64,000 bases of DNA from Megalonaias nervosa (taxonomy: Eukaryota; Mollusca; Bivalvia; Unionida; Unionidae), in the NCBI GenBank assembly GCA_016617855.1, contig JAECUM010004377.1:62001-126000 (forward strand). The letters run 5' to 3'. Below, in pieces: positions 50,381 through 60,420 of this stretch; position 1 is the stretch's first letter; every line of letters begins with the position of its first letter. The notes beneath the pieces were generated by a model. The model did no database searches. It was not told where the DNA came from and worked only from the letters and a program-made list of their open reading frames with translations. The translations under genes were made by a program, and so were the position numbers.

Positions 50381-50877
50381 ATTAAATGTACTGGTGTAGG
50401 AAATGAAAACCTCACCTAAAGGTCACATATTGTATATGTGTGTACTTGAGAGAGATATATTTGATAGTGACAGAATCCATCATATTTACTGGTGTAAATC
50501 ACACATGAAGGGTCAGATATTTTATATGTGTGTGTCTTCGAGAGAAAGAGAGATGAGAGACTCTGAATCCATCACTGGTACTGGTGTAAGATATGGAAAC
50601 CTCACCTGAAGGTCAGATATTGTATGTGTGTGTGTCCTTGAGAGAGATATGAGAGACACTGACAGAATCCATCATATGTATTGGTGTAGGATAGAGAAAT
50701 CTCACCTGAGGGTCAGATTTTTTTTTTTTTTCTTGGAGTGAGAGATTGAGAGATGACAGTGATAGAATCTATTGTTTGTACTGGTGTAGAGAAATCTCAT
50801 CTGAGAGTTGTAAGTTTTCTCTAGACATGGAGAGAGAGAGAGAGAGAGATTGGTGAAAATAACAGAATTCATGATAT

Positions 50878-50899
50878 CTCTCTCTCTCTTTCTCTCTCC

Positions 50900-50954
<55 letters not shown>

Positions 50955-50955
50955 C
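50878..50955. repeat. (CT)n then (TA)n microsatellite
   Basis: A polypyrimidine run of about 60 bp followed by TA repeats. A matching (AG)n run lies at 50829-50847, inside the tandem-repeat region. Confidence 0.95.
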
Positions 50956-51005
50956 ATACATACACTGGAGTAGGATAGGGAAATTACACCTGAGGGCCAC
51001 AGGTT

Positions 51006-52554
51006 GTATTCAGGAATTATGCTTCACCCAGTTCCTGCCAAAGGCTCATTCCTGTTGATAGATTTTAATGAGTGGGATTTCCGTATCCCACACCAACGTA
51101 TATGAGTCTTTATTTTTCTATCATTCCTTCCCAGGAAATAGTGCTGAAAAATAAAATGATTGTGAATAAACAGTAGTGATATAGGTTTAGAAATGTCACA
51201 TACCATCTAAGGTTTTTCTATCATTATGGCATAAAACATTTTGTATGAACAAGGGTTAATGTTTACAAGCTGGCAGAATGTTTTATTCTAAATCCAGATA
51301 TGTATTTTAATGTCATCTACAATGTCAGTGCAGCTGTGTGGGATAGGCTTATCCCATGTGAAATTTTCACAACGGCACTCTGTTTCACACATATATAGGA
51401 AACTTATTTGTCTCATCAATTAGCAAATACATGTAATTACACATATGATCCGGTAATATGAAAATGAATGTTTTGGGCAAATTTTTAACTCGAGTTGGAG
51501 AACATACAATATCCCAATCATTTTAGCTTCAACTCATCTTCCTAGAAAAAAAATCGTACAAAAAACGCTGTCATTCAGTCAGTATAGAGTGAGCTCAGAT
51601 TACAAGGAAAACAGTGATGGATAGACAGAAGGACAGATATGAACTCAAAAAATATGTGCAAAGCTGCAGTTAAACAAAAGTGTGAAATTATGTTATAGAC
51701 TTTGTGATAGTCTGTTGAGTACCATGAAACTTTTGTTGAGTACCATGAAAGTTTTATTAAGTACCATGAAAATTATGTTATCAACTTGACAAATTGAGTT
51801 TTAAAACTATTTTAAGGTTCTTTTATTTCAATTTTGCAATACAAATTTTATGCACTGCCTTTTAATTAAAAGATCTTTTGTCCACCAGTGAGTTTTTTAC
51901 CAGTGTTACATACTTGCATTAAATTTATTTTCCCCTTCTATTTTAGAACATTTAAAAGTATTTGCACATAAATTATTGAATTGGTCTATTTTTGTTTTGG
52001 AAATTAGTAGAAAAAACATTGTTACCATGGGGACTGTTATATTTCTAATAACATTTTGCTCTATACAGGTGATACATTCAAAGAACAACGTGATTAATTA
52101 AAAAAAACATGTATCTGTGTAGGTACATTAAGAGACAGCACAATTTCATATGCAGTTTTATTACAGAGTAAATTTTATAATACATAAAAGTTTAATTATT
52201 TGTTGAAGCAAAGGACCAGAGTTTAGTTTTTCAATAAGAAGTAAATAGCATTCATCTCATAATTATTTTAAAACATTTTGTTTTTGAAATAGAATATTCT
52301 CAATATTAACATCGAAACTTATTCTTTTGGTGCAGTAAACATTTCTCAAGAATTTTTAATGAATTTTCTTATGGATGAGTGTAACTTGAATGTTGTTTAT
52401 AAAAAAAAGGATGTAAGACTGAATAATTTGTTGTATTTTATCAAGGAATAATGATAAATGCCCACTGCAGGTTAAAATTATTCAAGTGTTGGTCTTTGAA
52501 GAATAGGTCAAATGAAAGTGGCTTTTGTGATTTTCATTTTGTTTTAATTCCAAT
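51006..52554. other. Intergenic stretch, nothing recognised
   Basis: AT-rich. A short triplication of 'TTGAGTACCATGAAA' occurs at about 51713-51770. No supported gene. Confidence 0.5.
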
Positions 52555-52745
52555 GGGCCAACTGGCCCCTGTTAATGGAGAACGTTACTTATGGATGGCC
52601 AGCTGGCTCCTGTTACTGAAGAATGTGACGTAAGGGATGGCCAGCTGGCTCCTGTTACTGAAGAATGTGACATAAGGGGTGGCCGGCTGGCTCCTGTTAC
52701 TGAAGAATGTGACGTAAGGGATGGCCAACTGACTTCTTTTAATGG
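52555..52745. repeat. 42-bp tandem repeat, four to five copies
   Basis: The unit is GATGGCCAGCTGGCTCCTGT followed by TACTGAAGAATGTGACGTAAGG. 'GGCCAGCTGG' starts at 52597 and 52639, which gives the period. The outer copies are degenerate. Confidence 0.85.
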
Positions 52746-52865
52746 ATAATGATACTTATGGACTTTCCGGATGAGAGGTTTTTAGTATAGGAAGGACTCA
52801 TTTTTTTTCAGAATAAAGGAAATAATTGTTTCAAAAATTTCCATTTTGTATTGGCTTTTGTATCA

Positions 52866-53180
52866 AGGATGAAATTTGGTTGTTACAAGGGCCATGCACC
52901 AAGCTTTTAATCTTAACTTTGTTGTTACAAGGATCATACACCAAGTTTTTAATCTTACTTTTGTTTTTGCAAGGGGCATACACCAAGTTTTTGATCTTAA
53001 CTTTGTTGTTACAAGGGCCTTACACCAAGTTTTTAATCTTAACCTTGTTACAAAGGCCATACACCATTTTTTTGATCTTAACTTTGTTGTTACAAAGGGT
53101 ATACACCTAGTTGTTAATCTTAACTTTGTTGTTACAAGGGGTATATGCAATGGCAAGTTGTGAATCTTAATTTGGTTGTT
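52866..53180. repeat. Second 42-bp tandem repeat, about seven copies
   Basis: The unit is GTTGTTACAAGGGCCATACA followed by CCAAGTTTTTAATCTTAACTTT. Because 42 is divisible by three, frames on both strands stay open and encode 14-residue repeats (minus strand: LVTTKLRLKTWCMA). It is best treated as a minisatellite rather than a gene. Confidence 0.85.
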
Positions 53181-55164
53181 ACAGGAGGCATCCTTTAAGA
53201 TGTTAATATATAGTTTGATCATAATTCTACAGAAATGGCAAACAAAGGTCAATGTGACCTTTGTACAGTGTTATTTCCTGATGTACACTGTACAACTTAA
53301 TTCTGTATGCTTTTCCATCAGGACTTTAAAAAAAAAGAAGAATTTCTTCACATTTTTTCACTTTCTGTTGAAAAGATGAAATAAAATGACACAATATTGG
53401 TTGGTTTGAATGTATCTTTAAATTGAACATTATGGATTTTTTTTTTATGGTTCTGAGAATGAAGATAATGCATGTCAGTTGATACTGAGAAGTAAAGATC
53501 TAGCAAGCTACAGTATTTAATTTGTTAATAGGTGACATTGCAGCATATTTGACCAAAGATAAAACATGAAGTGATTTAGTCAGAGGAAACTCAAGATTCT
53601 CTCATTTCATTGTTGTAATGTCAATGCAGTACACATGATGCGACTGGTATTATTGTGGAAACCAAGACGAGGGTTATTTTCTGTTATATTAGATCGATAA
53701 TGATTATATTTCATTTGTAAAAATTCATCAGTTTGTTGCTGTATTTTAACAAGCATTATGACTTTGTCAAGTTTTGGGTGGTTAATTTGTACATGCATTA
53801 TTCACAACTACAGTATGTGTAAATACCTTTGGAAATTCATTGGTTATCTCCCTTTGGCTAGGTCTGTTTTCATTTATATAGGACTTACTTCCTTGTAACT
53901 GCTTGCTCATTACAGGCATGTTACTGTCTTTCATTCATTCAGGATTTTTCTGTCATTTTTATTAGCCAGGTTACATATGCTCCAATTTGCATTAGATTAA
54001 GAAATTATTACATCTGTTGAGGGGAGGATCATTCTTACCAGGTATGTCTAATTCTTACCAAGTATGTCTGATTCTTTTCTTTTATATATTATACTGTCAT
54101 TTCATTTATTTTCCTGGGTATCAGCTTATCTGGTTTTGTTAAAAGTTTAATTTTGTTGGAATTTAAATTTATGGCTTGTAGAAAGGGGTTCTGTTGTTTT
54201 CATGGAGGAATCATTGTTCTAAATTTGTGGTGAGTAGTAAGTACAGAATCCATAAAAATTAGTACTCTATGAATAATAGTGACTCCTTATTACAGAATCC
54301 ACAAAAATTAGTACCCTATGAAAAATAGTAAGTTCTTATTACTTAATACCAGATTCATTTTTAATTATGTGTTTAATTATTGATGTGCTACATTACAGAG
54401 GAGGTAACAGTACAAATATCAGTGCGTAAAATGTAAACTAAAAATTCTGCACTTATTAGCTATGAAGAGCTCCATAGAGTTTTTTGTTTTTGTTTGTCTT
54501 TCTTTACAAACTGTTATTTAGCTAAAAATGAAAAAAAAAATTAAATGTTTGCATTTGTCCATATAGTTTATTTGTAGCTTCTTCATGTCCAAAACTTCCT
54601 GTGGCCCAAAAGTTATGGAACCTGCCTTAACGTTATACAGTATAAGCAAGTTGAAATTATGATTATATAATTTCCCATGGGCCATTTTAGCATGGTGTCC
54701 CAACAAACTGGTTTATTCCTCTGCTATTTTTTTTTTCTTCATGCCAGGCCCATGTTTTGCAGCCTTTCTTCAGGCCTTTTTTTTCCCAACAACTTGACTT
54801 TTTACATTTGCAATATGCCCTTTTTTGTGTCTTGCTAACAAAAATGGTCACTTATATGTTTGATGTATTGTCTGTCATTATAAAATGCAGTACATATATG
54901 CCCAAAGATGAGGCTATTCAGGCGATTAACTCCACACAGTGATGCATAAACAGTTTAAAAGGGGGTCTACTCACATAAGTGTCTACTCACAGTGCACCTG
55001 TTTGTTTTCCGCAAACATAAACAGTCACTTATGTACTCAGTATAATTTCAATATATGTTTTGATCATATGCAGCAATATACCTGCACCCAGAACTTTGAC
55101 TACACATTGTATAGCAGGTCAGTGATAATTAACACCATGCAATAATGCAGAAAGAAGTTCTTTG
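53181..55164. other. Intergenic stretch, nothing recognised
   Basis: AT-rich. A two-copy ~53-bp repeat at about 54243-54345 ('ACAGAATCC(A)T/CAAAAATTAGTA...') is the only structure seen. Confidence 0.5.
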
Positions 55165-55220
55165 TTTATTGGAACTGAACAACTCCTAGCACTCACTTTA
55201 TAATATTTCCCCCACACAGT

Positions 55221-55434
55221 TTAATAGATATGATTAGACCTAAATGGATTATCCTTTCCATCATCAACTGTCTTCATAGCCATTGGCTGGGTATAATCAA
55301 TTTTGTTTATATAACCTGTTATTTTCTTCCCTGTCTTTAAACTCATTGCCCCAAGGAGATTGACTGAAATTGGGTTAGGAAGCACATTTCTGGGGGTTAT
55401 TTCTGGATGGATCAAAATATATGTTTCTGTTTGA
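55221..55434 (-). CDS. Possible last exon of an unrecognised minus-strand gene
   Basis: The minus strand is open over more than 70 codons with a coding-like composition (TYILIHPEITPRNVLPNPIS, LLGAMSLKTGKKITGYINKI, DYTQPMAMKTVDDGKDNPFR, end HIY). The stop is at 55221-55223 and AATAAA lies 50 bases downstream (55170-55165, minus). A candidate acceptor, AATCAAACAG, precedes AAACATAT near 55425, but its pyrimidine tract is poor. I cannot name the protein. If real, the upstream exons would lie to the right and the Polinton remains would sit in an intron. Confidence 0.3.
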
Positions 55435-55918
55435 TTTTTATGTAAGTGGATGCTTAGGTGTAAAAGAAACAAACATTGTTTTTGATTGGCTATTTTGGCT
55501 GCGCATGTGCAGAAAGATGAAAATTGGAGTTTGGGTTTTTTTGTGCATGCCCACGATTTTTGTGTCCTGGCCCCATTTTACTCTAAATCTGAAACTTGCA
55601 CACTGTTTGCAAATGTTCACCTGTCTGTGTTAGTTCAGTCTGATTTAAGTCTAAAAAGAATCGAATCTCAAAAATTTTGTTTTGCTACCATTTCTTAACA
55701 CAAATAGAAAACCTACATTATTTGATATCAGTGCACAACTTTATCATTCCACTCCTTTTTGTAATACCACCCACTTTGGTGTATCCTAAATAAATTGACG
55801 TTACAGAGCTCAAACATATGGTGCTGCATTGTGATGCGTAAACATGGCATGCAGAGTCAGTGACTTAATAAGACATTACAATAACTAACTTGAGATCGCA
55901 TTGCATACAGTTAACCAG
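55435..55918. other. Stretch left of the MITE, Polinton boundary not found
   Basis: I searched for Polinton-type terminal inverted repeats here and could not identify any; the other terminus is outside the window, so no pairing test is possible. Confidence 0.4.
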
Positions 55919-56191
55919 ACAGCAGCAGGCAGGGTGAACCCTACAAATTGGTTTCGAGCAAGTTTTCATAAAATAAAGGTTCATACAGGGGCTGAAAAAA
56001 AAGGTCAATAACACTAAACCGAACCTCCTAACTTTTATTATTACCGTATAGTTTGAAAAATGAATAATAAATCGTTTGGGTTAGCTCATTTTTGTTATTT
56101 TATTTTTGACTTTTTTGTTTTTTATGTTATAGTGCGTTTAGTTTACTCGCCGGGTCACTCAATTTTTGTCATTCACCCTGCCTGCTGCTGT
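55919..56191. mobile_element. MITE of 273 bp inserted at the 3' end of the Polinton ATPase gene
   Basis: Perfect 20-bp inverted termini: ACAGCAGCAGGCAGGGTGAA at the left and its complement at the right. TTAACCA occurs on both sides (55911-55917 and 56194-56200), separated from the termini by one and two bases. This is best read as a 7-8-bp target duplication and suggests an hAT-like element. On the minus strand this duplication contains the ATPase stop codon. Confidence 0.8.
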
Positions 56192-56193
56192 AA

Positions 56194-56820
56194 TTAACCA
56201 AAGATTTTATCTAGACCTACACGATATCTGGATCTTGGATCATGTAGATTTATTGTAATAAATCCGAACGGAACAACTTGTGCTTTTGAAAAGAAGTTTT
56301 TAAACTTAATCATGTCCATATCCCCTGAACACCAAGTATAGTAAATATTCTATAAAGTATAATTATCTACTCCATTAAACACAACCAAAATATTGCAGTT
56401 GTCTCTGATCACTTTAGGTATTTGTGTATAACGCTGAGTGACGTATATAACATCTGTATTCTTGTGTCTACCTCGAGAAAATATTCTAGCTGGATTCGTC
56501 TGTCTGTCCAACATAACGTCATCGTACACCACTAAATTATTAATAAATCCATCTAGGTCATCTACAGATGGAGCCTCATCAATATCGGTAATAAAGTCAA
56601 CAACATCATCACCGTCTTCATTCAGCAATTTCGCTTTTTCATTAAAATCTTTAAGTACTTCATAACAGCGTTGATCATCTACAGATGGTGCTACTAAATA
56701 CAATTTACTCCATTTTAACCATCGCATTATTAAATTTAATAATAGTTGTGTTTTACCTGATCCAGATGGACCTATTATAATCATCCTTATCGAATTTGGT
56801 AATGCTGGATGATGTTTCAC
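56194..56820 (-). pseudogene. Polinton A32-type packaging ATPase, interrupted by one stop
   Basis: This ATPase would pump the element's DNA into capsids (FtsK/HerA-type, poxvirus A32-like). Counting from 56820: Walker A GPSGSGKT at residues 17-24, APSVDDQ near 44-50, Walker B NLVVYDD at 95-101, and a FSRGRHKNTDVIYVTQR segment at 114-130 typical of Polinton ATPases. An in-frame TAG at 56350-56352 stops it at residue 156. The same frame then continues with a plausible C-terminus (FKNFFSKAQVVPFGFITINL, ending GLDKIFG) to TAA at 56194-56196. The codon at 56820 is GTG and no in-frame ATG lies upstream before a stop near 56862, so the true start is unclear; upstream in-frame residues (ATRKQEPVKHHPALPNS) look native. 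It overlaps the end of the next gene upstream. Confidence 0.85.
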
Positions 56821-57178
56821 TGGCTCTTGTTTTCGTGTCGCCGAAAAGTCAGTTGCATTATACGATTATCCACGATCTTCTTTTTCTCGTATTCACGAGA
56901 TAGTTCGGATCTAATATTTTCGATCGAACGTGCAAGAGGCGCAAATAGCTTTACCTGTTTGTCATTTACCATTGCCAATGATTCTAACATAGACTGATAA
57001 ATTAATTTTACGAATTTATAATTGGATGGTAATGTGTATTTATTGTCAATTTTTCTTTGTTTTAATATTTCATAATCGCATAATATTTTTTCAGGATCGA
57101 GATTATCAGATAGATTTATTCCGTTATGTTTTAATTTTTAATAGCAGAAATAATATCATTAATGTTTTCTTGGTTCAT
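56817..57178 (-). pseudogene. Small Polinton ORF upstream of the ATPase, one frame break
   Basis: It starts ATG at 57178 (MNQENINDIISAIKN) and, after an A-rich stretch near 57131-57140, continues in a neighbouring frame (LSDNLDPEKILCDYEILKQR, VKLIYQSMLESLAMVNDKQV, IENIRSELSREYEKKKIVDN), ending RRHENKSQ at 56817-56819. The span is 362 nt, one short of 121 codons, so a single missing base accounts for the break. The predicted protein is charged and largely helical. I do not recognise the family; its place directly before the ATPase, with overlap, suggests an accessory packaging or core protein. The homopolymer context makes a consensus error possible. Confidence 0.55.
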
Positions 57179-57339
57179 TATATAATAATTATTTCTTTAA
57201 AATAAAAAATAATATCAGTCTCTGAATAATTATTATAAAAAATGTAGTCCCCATAACCCTATGTGAACCTCTAGGTTGTCATATGACATCCTAGCAGGAT
57301 CAGAAGGTCAGGGGACTGTTTTGAGGATGATTATGATTA

Positions 57340-57780
57340 TATACAGATGCTTATGATTATATGATTATATACAGATGCTTATGAATATATACAAATGGTG
57401 ATGATTATATTTTTTGCAGACGGCACAAACATAAACTTATCCTAATGATATATGATTGTATGAACATGAATATATACAAATGGTGATGATTATATTTTTT
57501 GCAGACGGCACAAACATAAACTTATCCTAATGATATATGATTGTATGAACATGAATATATACAAATGGTGATGATTTTGATTTTTGCAGACGGCACAAAC
57601 ATAAATTTATCCTAATGACATATGATTGTATGGTTATGAATATATACAAATGGTGATGATTTTGATTTTTGCAGACGGCACAAACATAAACTTATCCTAA
57701 TGATATATGATTGTATGAACATGAATATATACAAATGGTGATGATTTTGATTTTTGCAGACGGCACAAACATAAACTTAA
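57340..57780. repeat. 85-bp tandem repeat, about five copies
   Basis: The unit starts at GGTGATGATTATATTTTTTG, continues CAGACGGCACAAACATAAAC and ends ATATACAAAT. GGTG anchors at 57397, 57482, 57567, 57652 and 57737 give an exact 85-bp period. Copies are nearly identical, so the array is young. It lies in the gap between the minor capsid gene and the small ORF of the Polinton. Confidence 0.95.
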
Positions 57781-58070
57781 CTATGGACGGAATACAAAGG
57801 GGGGATTTATCTACGTCCAACAGATTTTATACAACTCTCCCCCCATATAAACCCCGGGGAGTGCAAAATTACACCCACCACGTGGTTACATGGTGGGAAA
57901 GTTGTATTATTTTTCTGTTGGGTTTCGTACCCCCAATTAAATAGCATCAGTCGCCAAATGCAAGGTAAAATACCTTGAGCATTTTTGGAGACTCGAGCAC
58001 ACGAGAGTCTGCACAATTTCGATCTACGTCCAACCGTCTTACCACTTCGGCTATCGCTCTCTTATCAATA
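57781..58070 (-). mobile_element. tRNA-like SINE unit inside the Polinton gap
   Basis: On the minus strand, 'GATAGCCGAAGTGGTAAGAC' (A-box-like) is followed about 45 bases later by 'GTGTGCTCGAGTCTCC' (B-box-like), as in a Leu/Ser-type tRNA head. The body beyond contains CCACCATGTAACCACGTGGT, which is self-complementary in part. 'ATCTACGTCCAAC' occurs at both 57810 and 58022 (plus strand), so part of the unit is duplicated. Ends are not resolved. Confidence 0.5.
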
Positions 58071-58427
58071 ATACAGTTAAATTTAAATATATATATATAT
58101 ATAATATTTGCGCTGTCTCACAGAACTTGTATTACTAATAGAAATGTAGAACTGTACTTCAATTTTTCAAAATTCATAAAATAATTGCACGTATGAGTTA
58201 TAATTCGTTAAGGTAACAGACAGACGGACTAATACGCTATACACGTATATACAACTGGGTTTGTACAGGTAACGACGTAGTAGTAAGGGAAATAATCGCT
58301 CAATTTACTCCGCAGAGAGAGATAGCCGAGTTATCTCGCTTTATTATATATACAATTACTTTAATCATAGAAATTGATTATTATTCATGTATTTACTAAT
58401 CAGCCCCTGATTATTTAATCAGACGTT
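58071..58427. other. Short gap 3' of the minor capsid gene
   Basis: Contains a (AT)n run (58087-58103). 'GAGAGATAGCCGAG' near 58317 and 'CGCTCAATTTACTC' show no gene. Nothing further is recognised. Confidence 0.5.
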
Positions 58428-59900
58428 CTACGAGCGTATATACAAATTAATATTAAGAGACTCTTGTCTTAGATCCAAAATGTTTCCTGCCTGGTCAGTA
58501 AGTTTGAAATTTATTCTTGATAATAATGGATTATGTACACGTAGATAAACTGGATTAATTGGCTCAGATACAATTAACCACCCGGGCGGATCTTTAGGAC
58601 TGAATGTATATAGTATATACCCCTGCTGGGCCTGGTTAGACTTTGAAAAATCTACTTGATAACTGTCATCAATTACGTCACATACTAGATTGACCGCGAT
58701 CGTAGATGTTATATTAACAATACCAGGTGAGATATGGCACCCTCCACCATGTGGATCATTATTATATTTAAGAATAGTTGGTGTGGGTATTAATTTTTTC
58801 CATGAATCACATATTCTTTTAAAGTGATCATCAATAAGATCATTAACGGACTTCTTTAGTTCTTCAGAGTTAAATCCAGGAATTACAAATGTTGGTAGCT
58901 GTTCTTCTGTAATTCCATAATATTTAAGAAATACTGTTTTAAATAAGCGTTTATAGCTTACTCGCTGAATAGGATCATCTTCATTAACTATATAAGTACT
59001 AAGAAATCTATCTACCGGTACGTTTAATGTTTTTTCTCTATCAACGATAGCCTTATTTACATATTCTAAGTCTGATGCAACATGATTCAAATGTTGTATT
59101 GTCTCAATTATCTGATTTTTTAAGTCATCGTTGTAGGAAGCGCTGATGCTGGAAAATAAATTTCTTAGATCATTAAGTATACGTCCATGTTCAGATTTAA
59201 TTGGTCTTGATTTTGAGTTAATTTCTTCAACATTAATTGTTGCTATTCTTGTTGTACCTTTACCCCGAACGAAATCTATAAAATGAGTATACTGTGCATA
59301 ACCACGATAAGCATCCGGAGTCTCTATAAACGGATAAGTTTTTCGATATTCTGGAGGTTTTATAAATTTTTCAACATCTACGACGAAATCAGATCGTTGT
59401 GGTTCTGGTGGTCCTTGATAAACTAGTGAATCTTCGGGCCATCCTAATACTGATCTAATCGAACTTTGATAAATATCTACAGAGTAATCAGGGGAATTTA
59501 TTTCAATAACCGCTGATAATGTCGGTTCGTAGACAGTAATTGCTATTTTTGATTCTTTTCCTGTAATAGATTTAATTCTGCGTTGGAACTCATCATTAAT
59601 CTGCTCTATTTGATAACTGCCCGTTGGAATAGCAACTACTTGCCAATCAGGAGTTCCATCAGGCTTATTCTTATTGGCGAATACTAATGAATTATTTGGC
59701 TGTAGTCCACCAAATGGTTTTGATCTAATATTGGGCCAGCTATAATAAACTCGCAATTGCGCTAATGCTATTTCTTTTGCAGGAATTGATGTTGGAAAAT
59801 TGACACTAAACTCAGGATTGGTCGAACTTAACGATATCATAGTAGTTTTTGACGGAGTTGTATTAGTGACGATCTGCTGAAGTAACTCCCTGTCTGTCAT
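58428..59900 (-). CDS. Polinton penton-like minor capsid protein with large central insertion
   Basis: 490 residues, ATG at 59900, intact. Residues about 20-165 look like the first half of the Polinton minor capsid (single jelly-roll, penton-like) protein: MISLSSTNPEFSVNFP, ALAQLRVYYSWPNI, IPTGSYQIEQINDEFQRRI, YEPTLSAVIEINSPDY and IRSVLGWPEDS. Residues about 400-490 carry the expected end: GWLIVSEPINPVYLRVHNPL, FKLTDQAGNILDLRQESLNI. Between them lie about 200 residues (about 175-385) with predicted helices (LNDLRNLFSSISASYNDDLK, QHLNHVASDLEYVNKAI) that I do not associate with the family. It overlaps the upstream two-TM gene by 38 nt. The pentamer would fill capsid vertices, where fibre proteins attach in related viruses. 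The family call rests on remembered motifs and position. Confidence 0.75.
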   Translation of the reverse strand: MTDRELLQQIVTNTTPSKTTMISLSSTNPEFSVNFPTSIPAKEIALAQLRVYYSWPNIRSKPFGGLQPNNSLVFANKNKPDGTPDWQVVAIPTGSYQIEQINDEFQRRIKSITGKESKIAITVYEPTLSAVIEINSPDYSVDIYQSSIRSVLGWPEDSLVYQGPPEPQRSDFVVDVEKFIKPPEYRKTYPFIETPDAYRGYAQYTHFIDFVRGKGTTRIATINVEEINSKSRPIKSEHGRILNDLRNLFSSISASYNDDLKNQIIETIQHLNHVASDLEYVNKAIVDREKTLNVPVDRFLSTYIVNEDDPIQRVSYKRLFKTVFLKYYGITEEQLPTFVIPGFNSEELKKSVNDLIDDHFKRICDSWKKLIPTPTILKYNNDPHGGGCHISPGIVNITSTIAVNLVCDVIDDSYQVDFSKSNQAQQGYILYTFSPKDPPGWLIVSEPINPVYLRVHNPLLSRINFKLTDQAGNILDLRQESLNINLYIRS

Positions 59901-60399
59901 TATTATTATTGTTATTATTTAATTCGTTAAAATCATTAGCGATCACCTTAAAAGCGTCATCATAGGTTTTCATCATCATCGCGAATTCAGTATCGGATAT
60001 TTCACCATCACTGACACACGAAGAAACGTACAAAGATAGTTTAGAACATGTATCTGCCACTGTATGTAATTTAATCATATAATCGTGCAATTTAGCATTT
60101 GTACAGGTATCTATCTTTTTGGCTATAATACCGAGAACACCAGCAATAGTCGTTGATGCTGAAACAATGATGGTTATAACAGTAGGTGCTGTCATCGTCA
60201 ATGTTGATAATAATAATCCTGTTCCAGCAATAACAGCAGAAACCGAGTAAACAACTACATCAATAACAACTATACGTCTTTTGTATTTTTTTATTTTCGT
60301 GTTATAATAGTCGATAAAATTATTTAGTTTAGTGAGAAGCTCACATACCTGATTGCATCTGTGACGTTGAACGTCAATGCGAGACTGAGTTTGATCCAT
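59863..60399 (-). CDS. Polinton two-TM membrane protein
   Basis: 178 residues, ATG at 60399, intact. The N-terminal 40 residues are polar with two Cys. A KKYKRR stretch then precedes two hydrophobic segments, residues about 43-66 and 71-93, joined by the short TMTAP turn (a hairpin). A soluble C-terminal half follows, with several Cys and DGEISDTEF. The end is an Asn run (NNNNNNN, 161-167) that lies over the start of the minor capsid gene. Hairpin membrane proteins recur in this kind of element, but I cannot name a homologue or function; a role in membrane disruption or in cell exit or entry is only a guess. Confidence 0.7.
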   Translation of the reverse strand: MDQTQSRIDVQRHRCNQVCELLTKLNNFIDYYNTKIKKYKRRIVVIDVVVYSVSAVIAGTGLLLSTLTMTAPTVITIIVSASTTIAGVLGIIAKKIDTCTNAKLHDYMIKLHTVADTCSKLSLYVSSCVSDGEISDTEFAMMMKTYDDAFKVIANDFNELNNNNNNNDRQGVTSADRH

Positions 60400-60420
60400 T
60401 ATACTAACAACGTCATTTAA

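Larger units (their letters stand above)
49966..51005. repeat. ~110-bp tandem repeat, about seven copies, with an hAT MITE inside
   Basis: The unit is roughly 'TACTGGTGTAGGATATGGAAACCTCACCTGAGGGTCAGATATTG...TTGAGAGAGA...GACAGAATCCATCATATG'. Copies are visible at about 49970, 50390, 50480, 50580, 50680, 50780 and 50965. The first unit is split by the MITE at 50063-50380. Confidence 0.75.

Noticed and set aside
52826..53252. Open frames on both strands encoding 14-residue repeats
   Set aside because: They are produced by a 42-bp minisatellite, with no start, splice or family support.
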